Source: Thermostichus sp047461615
Lineage (GTDB): Bacteria; Cyanobacteriota; Cyanobacteriia; Thermostichales; Thermostichaceae
Direction of reading: 5' to 3'
Length of the DNA: 44,585 nucleotides
Assembly: GCF_047461615.1 (NCBI RefSeq)
Contig: NZ_JANSHI010000018.1
Span: forward strand, 1-44,585
Shown here one piece after another: positions 33,174 to 42,596 of the stretch. The position numbers and the translations under genes are program-made. Each line of letters starts with the position of its first letter. Position 1 is the first letter of the stretch. Below the pieces are notes generated by a model that was not told the origin of the DNA, ran no database searches, and was given only the letters and a program-made list of their open reading frames with translations.

Positions 33174-36100
33174 CTAGCTGCGAATGGAGAGGCGGGATCC
33201 CTGGGGAGAAGGCTGCACCTCAATGCGGCAGGGAAAGGCATCTTGCAGGCTCGGGATGTGGGTAATGACCAGGATGCAGGCAAACTCGGAGGCAATGGCG
33301 TTGATGGCCGCCAGCAGCTGGGCCCGCCCGGTGGCGTCCTGGGATCCAAACCCCTCGTCGATGATCAAGGTTTGCAGGTCAGAGCCGGCGCGCTGGGTGA
33401 GCAGGCGAGACAACGCTAGGCGAATGGCGAAGTTGATGCGGAAGGCTTCTCCCCCGGAATAAGTCTCGTAGGGGCGGGTGCCGCGGGGATCAGCGATGAG
33501 GATGTCGAGGGTTTCGATTAGCTTGTCCGAACGTCGCCCCGAGCGCTGGGTTACAAAGCGGAGTTGCAGGCGGTGCTGGGTGAGGCGGCCCAGGATCTGG
33601 TTGGCCTGGGCTTCTAGCTCCGGCAGGACGTTTTCGATGATCAGGGCAGGAATGCCGTTGCGGCCGTAGGCGTTGGCCAGCTCTTGGTACACCTGCTGCT
33701 GGCGGCGGGCTTGCTGCAGTTGCTGCTCCAGCTCGGCTTGCTCCGCTTGTCGCTCAAGGGCTTGCTGCAACCGCTGTTGGGCCGCTCCAAGCTGAGAGAG
33801 CACCTGATCTAGCTCTTGCCGGTGCTCCTGCAGGGCTTGGCGGATCCCTTCCAGGTGAGCAGGTGAGACCTCGGGCTGCTCCGCTAGCTGTCGCTGTAGC
33901 GCTTCCAGCTCTTGGGTGGCCTGGGCAAGCTGCTGGCGGCTTTCCTGTAGGCGTTGGGCCAAGACCTGGCTGCGGGCTCTTGCTTCTGGCAGCTCCTGGC
34001 AGGCCATCTGGAGGGCTTGCAGGCGGGCCGGCCACAGTTGCGCCTGGGCCAGCTCTGCTTTTACTTGCTGGTGCAGGGATCCGTCGTAGCCAAGGTGGTC
34101 CAGCGCCTGCTCGATCTGGGCCAGCCGTTCCGCCAGAGCAGCAGAGGAGGCTGTCTGCCGCAGGGCTTCCAGCTGCGCTTGCAGGGAGGCGATTTGCTCG
34201 GCCAGGCGAGGGCGGCGCTCTTGGGCTTTGCGCAGTTCCTGGGAGCGGCCCAGGGCCCAGCGCCAGCGCTCCAGCTCTGCTCGTTGCAGGGCGTGTTCCC
34301 GCTCGTCGTAGCCCAGCTGCTGCAGGGACTGCTGGATCTGGGCAAGCTGCTGCCGTGCCTCTTGGGCGTAGGCTTCTTGGCTGAGGAGCTGCTCCAGTTC
34401 TGCCGCTTCTAGTCGCCAGGCCTCCAGCTGCCGACGACGCTCCTGCTCGGCCTCCCACTGCTGTTGCAGGCGCCCCTGGAGGTGCAGTCGCTCGTCCCAG
34501 GTGGCCAATTCCTGGCCAAGACGCTGAGCTTCTTCTTGCAACAGCCCGATCTCCCGGTCGGCCACCGCCAGTTGCTCGCGAATGACAAAGAGCTCGCCGG
34601 CAATCTCCTCTTGGCGCTGGCGGTGTTTTTGCAGCACCACCGCCCTCAAAGGCGGGCTAAGGGGGCGAGCGCAGAGGGGGCAAACCCAGAGCTGGGATCC
34701 TGGCGTGGCCAGCCCTGGGGCGGGCGGTGCGGGCGCAGCAGGCTGCTCCGAGAAGGCTGCTTCGGGGATGGCTTTGTCTGCCACGGCCTTCACCCCCGCC
34801 AAAGCAGGGACAGAGTAGGGCTCTCCGGGTTCAGGAGGGTCAGCGCCTGGGCAATTCGGATCCTTCTGGAGGGGGAAAGTTTCCCAGGGATCCTCTAGCA
34901 GGCGGCAGTGCTCCTCCTCCTGTTGCCACTGCTGCTGGAGAACCCGCTGCCGCTCCTGCAGCTTCTGCACAAAGAGGCGGCGCTCTTGGATTTTTTCCAG
35001 CACCTGCTGCTGGTAGAGGCGCTGCCGTTCCAGCTCGGCCAGGGCCGCTGCTCCGGCGGCAATTTTCTCGGCCAGTTGCTGCTGCTGTTGGGCCAGGCTC
35101 TCCTGGCTTTGCAGATGCTGCTTGAGGAACTGGAGGCGGGCTTGCAGGCGTTCCCGCTCGCGGCGGATCTCCTCCTGCCAGTGCCGTTGTTGCTCTAGGA
35201 GGGTGGCCGCTTGAGCCTGAGCCTCGTTCAAGCTCTGCAGCCGCTCATAGGCCTGCCGGTAGTGGTACAGGGCGTTTTCAATGCGCTCCTGTTCGGCCAG
35301 GAGTTGGGCATCGGCCTGAGCCTGGACCTGGCAGGCAGCCAATTCCTGTTGCAGCTGTTGCATCCTCTGCAGGTATTGCTGCTGTTGCTCGGCCTGTTGG
35401 GCCTGCAGCTTTTGGCGTTCCTGCACCAGCTGTTGTTGCTGCTGGAAGAGATGGTGGAGATGGCGATCCTGCGCCATCAGGGCTTGATAGCGTTCGTAGC
35501 CGGCCTGGATCTCTTCGCTTTTGGCAACCAGCTCTTCCAACTGCAAAAGCTGCTGCCGCTGCGCTCGCCACTGCTGCTCGGTGTGGTGCAGGTTGGCGCT
35601 GAGCTTGTGCACATGGTGGGCAAGCTGCTGGTACCGCTCCTGGAGGGTGCGGCGATGTTCGTAGGCGCGCTCTAGAGCCTGCAACTCCTGCTGCTGCTGC
35701 ACCAAGAGCTGTTGCAGATGGGTTTGCCGTTGCTGAAGCTGCTCCAGTTGCGCTTGGATTTGCTCGAGGTCGGTGGGGTGTTGCTCCAGCTTGCGCAGGC
35801 GCTCTTGGAGTAGGTCGGCTCTGAGCTTGGCGCTGCGGGCCTGTTCGCGGCAGCGCTCGGCCAGCAAGTCGTACTGGCCCAGCTTGAGCATGTCCGCCAA
35901 GACCTGCTTGCGCTCGCCGGGGCGCTTTAGGGTAAAGGCATCGGCCTGTCCCTGGCGCAAGTAGGCGGAGTGGAGAAAGGTGTCGTAGTCAAGGCCAAGC
36001 TGACTTTCAATTGCCTCTTGAGTGGCGCGCAGGCCCCGGCGGGTAAGACTGCGCCAACGGGCTTGGCCCTCGCTTTCTCCAATCTGGATTTGCCACTCCA

Positions 36101-36383
36101 GGGATCCCTCCCCCGAGAGGTGGCGGCTGCGCAGGACGCGGTAGGTCTGTCCGCGCGAGCGGTAGATCACCTCCACCCAGGTTTCGCTAGCTCCTTTGCG
36201 GATGAGATCGCTGTCGTTGCTGGCCCGGCTCTGGCCCCAGAGGCCCCAGGTAAGGGCATCAAGCAAAGCCGATTTGCCCGCCCCGTTGGGACCACAAATG
36301 CAAGCGGTGTGGATCCCGCGCAGATCCAAAACCGCCTGAGAGTAGCAGAGAAAGTTGCGTAAGGTCAGGCGAACCGGGATCAC
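33174..36383 (-). CDS. sbcC: SbcC-type exonuclease subunit (Rad50-like)
   Basis: The protein has 1069 residues. SbcC with SbcD opens and trims DNA ends and hairpins. The N-terminal ATPase lobe has GPNGAGKSALLDALTW (about 31-46). Long Gln/Glu/Leu-rich coiled coils (about 190-510 and 600-880) flank the zinc hook CPLC (about 563-567). The C-terminal lobe has the signature YSGGEAFRINFAIRLALSRL and the Walker B region TLIIDEGFG. The start is GTG. sbcD is not adjacent. The Gln content of the coiled coils is very high. Confidence 0.93.
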   Translation of the reverse strand: MIPVRLTLRNFLCYSQAVLDLRGIHTACICGPNGAGKSALLDALTWGLWGQSRASNDSDLIRKGASETWVEVIYRSRGQTYRVLRSRHLSGEGSLEWQIQIGESEGQARWRSLTRRGLRATQEAIESQLGLDYDTFLHSAYLRQGQADAFTLKRPGERKQVLADMLKLGQYDLLAERCREQARSAKLRADLLQERLRKLEQHPTDLEQIQAQLEQLQQRQTHLQQLLVQQQQELQALERAYEHRRTLQERYQQLAHHVHKLSANLHHTEQQWRAQRQQLLQLEELVAKSEEIQAGYERYQALMAQDRHLHHLFQQQQQLVQERQKLQAQQAEQQQQYLQRMQQLQQELAACQVQAQADAQLLAEQERIENALYHYRQAYERLQSLNEAQAQAATLLEQQRHWQEEIRRERERLQARLQFLKQHLQSQESLAQQQQQLAEKIAAGAAALAELERQRLYQQQVLEKIQERRLFVQKLQERQRVLQQQWQQEEEHCRLLEDPWETFPLQKDPNCPGADPPEPGEPYSVPALAGVKAVADKAIPEAAFSEQPAAPAPPAPGLATPGSQLWVCPLCARPLSPPLRAVVLQKHRQRQEEIAGELFVIREQLAVADREIGLLQEEAQRLGQELATWDERLHLQGRLQQQWEAEQERRRQLEAWRLEAAELEQLLSQEAYAQEARQQLAQIQQSLQQLGYDEREHALQRAELERWRWALGRSQELRKAQERRPRLAEQIASLQAQLEALRQTASSAALAERLAQIEQALDHLGYDGSLHQQVKAELAQAQLWPARLQALQMACQELPEARARSQVLAQRLQESRQQLAQATQELEALQRQLAEQPEVSPAHLEGIRQALQEHRQELDQVLSQLGAAQQRLQQALERQAEQAELEQQLQQARRQQQVYQELANAYGRNGIPALIIENVLPELEAQANQILGRLTQHRLQLRFVTQRSGRRSDKLIETLDILIADPRGTRPYETYSGGEAFRINFAIRLALSRLLTQRAGSDLQTLIIDEGFGSQDATGRAQLLAAINAIASEFACILVITHIPSLQDAFPCRIEVQPSPQGSRLSIRS

Positions 36384-36500
36384 AGGGGCGGCTTTGGTTG
36401 CAGCAAAACCATGGCGATGAGCCCTTTGCTCTAGTCTATGAAGTTATTTGCCAGATCCCAAGTCCTGCATCGGCCAATGCCCCCAGGTCAGATTCAAAGA

Positions 36501-36544
36501 CGCTCTGGCCAGTTAAGCTGCCAAAGTCGTTTTGGACCAGAGCG
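36501..36544 (-). terminator. Inverted repeat directly after pcrA
   Basis: On the minus strand, CGCTCTGG begins at the base after the pcrA stop codon (36544-36537) and pairs with CCAGAGCG (36508-36501) across a 28-base loop, followed by TCTTT. It could end pcrA transcription before sbcC. The long loop and short T-run weaken the call. Confidence 0.35.
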
Positions 36545-38908
36545 CTAGCTGAGCTTTTGGATGGGCGCGATGCGCGGATCCAAAATTTTTTGGCCCACCG
36601 CGGGAAATCTCACAGCTAAGGTAACCTGGTCGCCGCTGCCAAAGATGTGAGTAATTTGCCCCTGGCCAAATTTGGGGTGTTGCAAACGATCTCCCACCGC
36701 CCAGCGCTGGGATCCCTCCCAGCCAGTAGCCGCCTTTCTGGGTTGAGCTACCCTGCGAGGTTGCAGCAGGCCGCCTCTCTGCCACTGGATCAGGTTGTGC
36801 GGCAGCTCACTCAAAAATAGAGAGGGGATGGCAGGCTCGCAGTTGCCGTAGAGGCGTCTTTTGCTGGCGTAGCAGAGAAACAATTGCTCGCGGGCGCGGG
36901 TAATGCCTACGTAGCAAAGGCGCCGTTCTTCTTCCAAAGCAGCCGGATCCTCCAGGGTGCGGAAATTGGGAAACAGACCCTGTTCCAACCCCACCAAAAA
37001 GACCACGGGGAACTCAAGTCCTTTGGAAGTGTGCAACGTCATCAAGGCAACTTTCTCGGCCCCTTCCTCCAGATTGTCCAAATCCGCAGCCAAAGAGACA
37101 GCGCTCAAGAAAGCCTCGAGGCTGGGATCCTCCTCTTCTTCCTCAAATTGACAAGCGGCGTTGTAGAGCTCCATCACGTTGGCAATTCTCTCCTCAGCCT
37201 CTGGCGTGCCCTGGGCCTTGAGATCTGCTAGATACCCAGAATCCCGCAGCAATTCTTGCAAAAGGGTAGCAGCGGAAACCTGCGCTACTTGTTTGTGCCA
37301 ATGTTCGATGAACTGGGCAAACTGGATAACCGGCTTGGCGGAGCGCCCCACCAGCTTGGTTACAGCAGCCTCGTCGCAGAGGATGGCCCATAGAGGCACA
37401 TTGAGGGCAGTTGCTGCTTCGGTTAGTTTGTCCAAAGTGGATTTGCCAATACCCCGCCGCGGCACATTGATAATGCGCAACAGGCTAAAGGAGTCGGCAG
37501 GGTTGAGCACGGCCCGCAAATAGGCCAGCACATCTTTAATTTCCTTGCGCTCGTAAAATCGCAGCCCGCCCACCACTGTGTAGGGGATCCCCCACCGCAG
37601 CAAAACCTCCTCAAAAGGGCGAGATTGGACGTTGGTGCGGTAGAGGATGGCAAAATCTCCCCAGGAAGAGTTGGGATTTTGGCTGTGTAACTTGCGAATG
37701 GTGTTGACCACAAACTCAGCCTCTGCCATCTCGTCCTCCGCCTGGTAGCAAACGATAGGATGGCCTGGAGGGCGAGTTGGCCGGAGAATTTTATCGATGC
37801 GCTCCGTGTTTTTCTCGATCAAGACGTTGGCTGCCTGCAAAATAGTAGCTGTAGAGCGATAGTTTTCCTCCAGCTTCACCATGGTGCGGGTGTCGTCGTC
37901 TGGAAGGCCATCGCCAAAGGTCTCTTGAAACTCGAGCAAAATGGTAAAATCTGCCCCGCGAAAGCGATAGATACTTTGATCTGCATCGCCCACCACAAAG
38001 ATGGAGCGATTGGTCCAGTCCCACTTGGAGCGGCAGCTCTCCCCATTGGTAACTAGCAGCCGGATGAGTTCGTACTGGGTGCGGTTGGTATCTTGGTATT
38101 CGTCCACCAAGATGTGCCGAAAGCGCTGGTGCCAGTAGGCCAAAACCTGCTCGTTTTGGCGGAAAAGCTGCACCGGGATCCAAATTAAGTTGTCGAAGTC
38201 GAGGGCATTATTGGCCGCCAGTTGATCTTCGTAGAGCTCGTAAACCTGAGCTAGGACGCGGCCGCGGAAATTGGGCTGGTGGCGTTCCAGATCCGCAGGA
38301 GTCCAGCCCTGATTTTTGGCCTTGCTGATGGCATGGCGCACCAACTTGGGATCAAACTGGCGCTCATCCAAGTTAAGCCGATTGATCACAATTTCTTTAA
38401 TCAAAGAGTAGGCGTCAGACTCGTCAAAGATTGAGAAGTGGCGAGTCCACCTGCGTCCCTTGAGATCCCGATATTTTTCAATCTCCAGGCGCAGAATCCG
38501 GGCAAATAGGCTGTGAAACGTGCCGATCCAAAGGGGTTTAATCCAACGGTGGTAAACACTGGATTTCAGCCGGGTGGCCCGAGCAGGCTCCAGTTGCGCC
38601 AAAGGGATCCCAAATTGTTCCTGCGCCTCCTGCTCGGCAAAAAGCTGCTCGATGCGCTCCTTCATTTCGCGAGCGGCCTTGTTGGTGAAGGTAACGGCCA
38701 AAATCTCCTCTGGATTTACCCGATAGTGGCGGATGAGGTAGGCAATGCGGTGGGTGAGGGTGCGTGTCTTGCCGGAACCTGCCCCCGCCACCACCAGCAA
38801 AGGGCCACAAAAGTGCTGCGCCGCTTGGCGTTGTGAGGGATTGAGGCCATCCAACAAGGAGCTAGAAGCCATATTTTTTATTGCCGCCCCCGAGAGACTG
38901 CTTTCCAT
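36545..38908 (-). CDS. pcrA: ATP-dependent DNA helicase PcrA/UvrD
   Basis: The protein has 787 residues from the ATG at 38908; an ATG at 38872 and a TTG at 38950 are also in frame. It is a superfamily-1 3'-5' helicase for repair and replication conflicts. LNPSQRQAA (Q motif), VVAGAGSGKTRTLT (Walker A), VDEYQDTN (Walker B), VGDADQSIYRFRGA, LEENYRSTATIL and LMTLHTSKGLEFPVV are all present in order. The last 60 residues (VGDRLQHPKFGQGQI) are the PcrA-type C-terminal Tudor-like domain that binds RNA polymerase. Confidence 0.96.
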   Translation of the reverse strand: MESSLSGAAIKNMASSSLLDGLNPSQRQAAQHFCGPLLVVAGAGSGKTRTLTHRIAYLIRHYRVNPEEILAVTFTNKAAREMKERIEQLFAEQEAQEQFGIPLAQLEPARATRLKSSVYHRWIKPLWIGTFHSLFARILRLEIEKYRDLKGRRWTRHFSIFDESDAYSLIKEIVINRLNLDERQFDPKLVRHAISKAKNQGWTPADLERHQPNFRGRVLAQVYELYEDQLAANNALDFDNLIWIPVQLFRQNEQVLAYWHQRFRHILVDEYQDTNRTQYELIRLLVTNGESCRSKWDWTNRSIFVVGDADQSIYRFRGADFTILLEFQETFGDGLPDDDTRTMVKLEENYRSTATILQAANVLIEKNTERIDKILRPTRPPGHPIVCYQAEDEMAEAEFVVNTIRKLHSQNPNSSWGDFAILYRTNVQSRPFEEVLLRWGIPYTVVGGLRFYERKEIKDVLAYLRAVLNPADSFSLLRIINVPRRGIGKSTLDKLTEAATALNVPLWAILCDEAAVTKLVGRSAKPVIQFAQFIEHWHKQVAQVSAATLLQELLRDSGYLADLKAQGTPEAEERIANVMELYNAACQFEEEEEDPSLEAFLSAVSLAADLDNLEEGAEKVALMTLHTSKGLEFPVVFLVGLEQGLFPNFRTLEDPAALEEERRLCYVGITRAREQLFLCYASKRRLYGNCEPAIPSLFLSELPHNLIQWQRGGLLQPRRVAQPRKAATGWEGSQRWAVGDRLQHPKFGQGQITHIFGSGDQVTLAVRFPAVGQKILDPRIAPIQKLS

Positions 38909-39018
38909 TATGGGCTCAGGCTGGCAACCCAACGGGGGTGGGAAGCCCAACCAGGAGCGCCAGGACCAAAGATGAAGATTGGTTAAGATTTGGCCAGCCC
39001 ACCCCAGAACTTGCTGCT

Positions 39019-39633
39019 ATGAAACGAGTTTTGCTTGGCTGCGGCTGCCTGCTTGCTTTTCCAAAAAGACTTGTCGCTTGTGGGGTTGCTACCTTTGCTC
39101 TCCTCTTCTTGGGCCCGTTGGCTCCAGCTCAGGCTGGCAACTGCCCCAGCAACGGCAGTCCCAACGTATCCCTTGACCTCAAGCTGGAAAGCATTTCCGG
39201 GGATCCCCTTGACCTAGGCAGCTACCACGGCCTGCAAGCGCTGATCTTAACCAACCGCCAAACCCGCTCCCAAGCAGAGGCCCTCTCGACAAGTTTGGCT
39301 CTGGAGTTTGGGCACAACCCTCGGCTGCGCCAGGTTGTGTTGATCGATGGCAGAGGGCTGCAGCTGGTGCGAGACCTGGTTCTGCAGGCCATCCGCGAGA
39401 GCGTGCCGACAGATCCCCGCTTGGCTTCTCCGTTTGTCCATGTCTCGGTTGATTTCGAGGGGGCAGCCATCCAGAAGCTGCAGGAGATCGCCGCCGAAGT
39501 GCTACCCGGGATCGATTTTCGCCGCCAGGCCGCCCTGCTGCTTTTAGACGGTCGGGGCACGCTTCTAAGTGGGTTTGCCAACCTGGACCAGTCCAATCTC
39601 CGCATTCGCCAGTGCATTCGTACGCGCATTTGA
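39019..39633 (+). CDS. Secreted hypothetical protein, possibly thioredoxin-like fold
   Basis: The protein has 204 residues from the ATG at 39019; the longer open frame upstream is not supported. A signal peptide (hydrophobic about 22-38, ending in APAQAG) is clear. The mature part has alternating strands and helices (ALILTNRQT ... RQVVLIDGRGL ... PFVHVSVDFEG ... ALLLLDGRGTLL) that resemble a thioredoxin-like or peroxiredoxin-like fold without catalytic cysteines. I do not recognise a named family. Confidence 0.6.
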   Translation: MKRVLLGCGCLLAFPKRLVACGVATFALLFLGPLAPAQAGNCPSNGSPNVSLDLKLESISGDPLDLGSYHGLQALILTNRQTRSQAEALSTSLALEFGHNPRLRQVVLIDGRGLQLVRDLVLQAIRESVPTDPRLASPFVHVSVDFEGAAIQKLQEIAAEVLPGIDFRRQAALLLLDGRGTLLSGFANLDQSNLRIRQCIRTRI

Positions 39634-40548
39634 CCAAGAAAACTGGGTTTCAAGCCCTGCCGTTGAGAGCAGCTTTTTGTATGATGCTCTAGATAGCAGA
39701 AGGACAACTTTGCATGTACTTTGTCCGCAAGCTCAAGCTGGGAGTTTCAGACCAACTGCAACTTTTGAGCAGAGCCGCAGGCAAGCTGTACTCCAAGACA
39801 CTCGTCAGTTTTTGGCGGGTCGTCCGCAAGAAAGGGCTGTGGTTGAAGCCTGCCACCCTCATGCGTTGGTTTCCAAATGACCCTGAAAACCGGCTGCATG
39901 CCCATAGCGCAGACGCGGTAGTGCAAAGCTTCTTTTCCTCATCTGAAGTCCTGGAGGGAACGCCGCAAAACGGATCCCAACGCTCGTCCACCTCGACGCC
40001 GACGGTACTATTACAAAATCCAATGGAAAGCTTCAGCCATCAAAGTCGTAAATGGAAAGTTGCGCTTGTCGAACGGGAAAGGCAACGAGCCGTTGGTGAT
40101 CCCTTGGGCTTGGGATACGCCTGTCTGGGTAGAAATCGGCTGGGACGGCAAGCAGTATGAGCTAAGGGCTTGCTACAAATTGAGCGATGCGCGGCCCAAG
40201 GAAGAGAGGGAAAAAGGCGGTGTTGCCGGTGTGGATCTGGGTGAGGTTCACCTGGCCGTTGCCCACGATGGGGAACAGACTTACATTGCCAACGGTAGAC
40301 TGCTGCGATCCAAGCGCCGCTACCAGAACAAGCTGAAATCTACTCTGTCAAGGCTGCTTGCCAGAAAGAGGCGTGGCTCAAGGCGTTACAGGAGAGTTTT
40401 AGCTTCTGGGCGAAAGCAGCTGGCGAGGTTAAATGACCAGATTCGAGATATTTTGCACAAGCAAACTACAAGACTTGTCTCGACGCTGTATGCAAGGGGC
40501 GTCCAGACCGTTGTAATTGGGGACATTCGGAATATCAGGGTGTCTGCC

Positions 40549-40573
40549 GCTCGCGTTAGCGGGACGGAGTCCT
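40549..40573 (+). repeat. 25-bp dispersed repeat, copy B
   Basis: It matches copies A and C except at two or three central bases and one flanking base. It lies between VVIGDIRNIR and KKANQKLHQ of tnpB and is read as RVSGTES, an extra segment absent from typical TnpB proteins. Confidence 0.85.
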
Positions 40574-40725
40574 TTTACGGCAAGAAGGCGAATCAAAAGC
40601 TCCACCAAATGTTGCATGGCCAAACCCGGCAGCCACAAGGCCGAACGGCTGGGAATGAAAGTTGTGCTGCTGGATGAGCGGTACAGCTCTCAAACCTGTC
40701 CTGCTTGCAACCAGAGGAACAAGCC

Positions 40726-40750
40726 GTTCGCGTCAGCGGGACGGAGTCCT
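40726..40750 (+). repeat. 25-bp dispersed repeat, copy C
   Basis: It lies in the zinc-finger region of tnpB between CPACNQRNK and GRVYRCTC and is read in a different frame from copies A and B, as ASAGRSP. It lengthens the knuckle between the two Cys pairs. Confidence 0.85.
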
Positions 40751-41055
40751 CAAGGCCGTGTGTACAGGTGTACGTGCGGGTTTAGGTTCCATCGGGACGG
40801 GGCGGGGGCAGTCAACCTTCGCAGAACGTATCTGGGCTTGGGCCCAGTAGTTGGGGTTATGGCATCCCCCATAGGGCTGAGGTTTCAGCCTCATGCTCTG
40901 TGTAGCTCAGCCGGCAGGAGCCATCCTGCTGTCTGAGTAAAGAATCCCTGCCCTTTAGAGCAGGGAGAATGTCAATGCCTTGGATCCCGCTTTTCCCCTG
41001 CCTCTTCCCCGACCGCTAAACTGGTTCTAGTCGAGACGGCTGGGTGCCGAGATCC

Positions 41056-41697
41056 ATGCGCCGCCAGCTCAAGACCCTAAACCAAATCCTCGACTACAAG
41101 CTAGCCGATCTGCGGCTGTTTGGCCGCGCCGAGCTGAAGGGTCAGGTGCTGAATGTGCTGCTGGAACGGCTGCCCGGCGATGGGGTGGACACACAGCAGG
41201 TGATGGAGGTGGTGCGTAGCGCTGTAGAGGCCTCGCTGCTGCAGGGGCTGCGCAAAGTCAACGTTTACCTTTGGTGCCGTGGCCAAACTGAAGCGGCGCC
41301 GGAGTGGAGCGAAAGCTTTGTGGTCGAGCCGTTGAGCCCAAGCAAGCCTGAGGGAGCTTGGAGCCGCGCCTCCAGCTACCGGCAAGACTATCCTGCCATG
41401 CGGGTGCTGCTTTTTGGCTTTGGCCTTTGCCTGGGTGGCTTCTACCTGCTGGGCTGGGAGCGGACGGGCTGGATGGACTGGATCCCCGTGGGGCTGGCCT
41501 TTGGCTTGGGGGTGATCTTCCCTTGGCTCAAACGCTCCCTCAACCAGGGGGCTCCCCCTCTGTTCCTACGCCTCGGCCTAGGGCTGGGGCTGATCTGGCT
41601 GGGCCTGGCAGTGCTGATGATCTGGCACCAGGGCTGGAGCCCTGCCCACGGGATTCTCACCTTGCTGGCCCTTCTCCTAGTGGGGTTGGGATCCTGA
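41056..41697 (+). CDS. Membrane protein of unknown function
   Basis: The protein has 213 residues from the ATG at 41056; a GTG at 41044 would add four. The N-terminal half (1-110) is soluble and mixed alpha/beta, with AELKGQVLNVLLERLPGDGV and RKVNVYLWCRGQTE. Four hydrophobic segments fill about 113-212. It looks like a conserved cyanobacterial hypothetical; I can assign no function. It ends 6 bases from the convergent dapF. Confidence 0.7.
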   Translation: MRRQLKTLNQILDYKLADLRLFGRAELKGQVLNVLLERLPGDGVDTQQVMEVVRSAVEASLLQGLRKVNVYLWCRGQTEAAPEWSESFVVEPLSPSKPEGAWSRASSYRQDYPAMRVLLFGFGLCLGGFYLLGWERTGWMDWIPVGLAFGLGVIFPWLKRSLNQGAPPLFLRLGLGLGLIWLGLAVLMIWHQGWSPAHGILTLLALLLVGLGS

Positions 41698-41703
41698 AAG
41701 CGC

Positions 41704-42573
41704 TCACTCGGCAGTGGTGCCGCGGAAAACGGGCAGGGCCGGCCCTGTCATCCACACGTGTTGGGTGTCAAGATCCCAGCGAATCTCCAGGTTTCCTCCC
41801 GGCAGCTCCACCGTGGCCTGGGGCTCGGCCCGCTCTTCCAAGACGGCAGCCACTAGGGCGGCACAAGCCCCTGTTCCACAGGCCAGCGTCGCCCCTGCCC
41901 CTCGCTCCCAAACCCGCAGCCGCAGGCGGTTAGGGCTGAGTACCTGCACAAATTCGGTGTTGGTGCGCTCGGGAAAGGCGGGGTGATGCTCAAACAGGGG
42001 ACCCACCCTTTCCAAGTCCAGTTTCTCCAAGGATCCCTCCTCCTCCAGAAAGACCACGCAATGGGGGTTGCCCATGCTCACTGCCGTCACCCACCACTCC
42101 CGCCCGGCCACTGGGAGCGGTTGCCGCACCACCTTTTCCTCTGGCCCGACTAGCGTGGTGGGAATCTGCTGGGCCAAAAGGCGAGGGATCCCCATGTCCA
42201 CTGTTACCAAGCCATCGGGCTGCACCCGCGGCACAATCCGCCCTGCCAAGGTGTGGATCTGGTAGGCGCCATCCTGGGCGGGGATCCCCAGATCCTGCAA
42301 AAAGCGAGCCAGGCAGCGGATGCCGTTGCCGCACATCTCCGCTTCTGAGCCGTCGCTGTTGAACAGGCGCATGCTGAAATCAGCCCCCTCCTGCCCCGGC
42401 AGCAGGAAAATGACCCCATCCGCCCCCACGCCAAAGCGGCGGTCGCAGAGGGCAATGGCCTCTTCTGGTGTCAGACAGGGCTGGGGCTGGTGGCGATTGT
42501 CCACCAAGATGAAATCGTTTCCCAACCCCTGGTACTTGTGGAAGGTGAGATGGGGGGGCAGCCGGGCGGCCAT
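41704..42573 (-). CDS. dapF: Diaminopimelate epimerase
   Basis: The protein has 289 residues. It converts LL- to meso-diaminopimelate for lysine and peptidoglycan. FHKYQGLGNDFILVD, the first catalytic Cys81 in EMCGNGIRC, and the second in LACGTGACAAL are present. The ATG at 42573 is preferred over a TTG at 42600 that would overlap the psbN stop. It lies 23 bases downstream of psbN on the same strand, so it is probably transcribed with it at least in part. Confidence 0.96.
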   Translation of the reverse strand: MAARLPPHLTFHKYQGLGNDFILVDNRHQPQPCLTPEEAIALCDRRFGVGADGVIFLLPGQEGADFSMRLFNSDGSEAEMCGNGIRCLARFLQDLGIPAQDGAYQIHTLAGRIVPRVQPDGLVTVDMGIPRLLAQQIPTTLVGPEEKVVRQPLPVAGREWWVTAVSMGNPHCVVFLEEEGSLEKLDLERVGPLFEHHPAFPERTNTEFVQVLSPNRLRLRVWERGAGATLACGTGACAALVAAVLEERAEPQATVELPGGNLEIRWDLDTQHVWMTGPALPVFRGTTAE

Positions 42574-42596
42574 GCAGTGCAACAAGACAACGGGCT

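Larger units (their letters stand above)
39714..40936 (+). pseudogene. tnpB: tnpB, RNA-guided endonuclease family, two frameshifts
   Basis: The product is split over three frames: 39714 to about 39940 (N-terminus with KLYSKTLVSFWRVVRKKGLW), about 39940-40620 (KSWRERRKTDPNARPP to the RuvC core) and about 40620-40936 (HKAERLGMKVVLLDERYSSQ onward). RuvC-I Asp is in GVDLGEVHLAV; the zinc finger is CPAC with CTC; the RuvC-III Asp is in FHRDGAGAVNL. The usual RuvC-II Glu position reads VVIGDIRNIR, as in many TnpBs of this subgroup. About 10 codons seem missing at the second frameshift (NQKLHQ...). Two 25-bp repeats sit inside the frame at 40549 and 40726. Confidence 0.85.
39660..40975 (+). mobile_element. 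IS200/IS605-type (tnpB-only) element, decayed
   Basis: It contains a tnpB pseudogene flanked by subterminal hairpins: AGAGCA/TGCTCT at 39666-39690 on the left and TCCCTGC/GCAGGGA at 40945-40966 on the right. Right ends of this kind, with a CCTTTAG-type loop followed by GAATGTCAA, are common in cyanobacterial IS605-type elements. There is no tnpA, so the copy cannot move itself. The exact ends are estimates. Confidence 0.75.
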
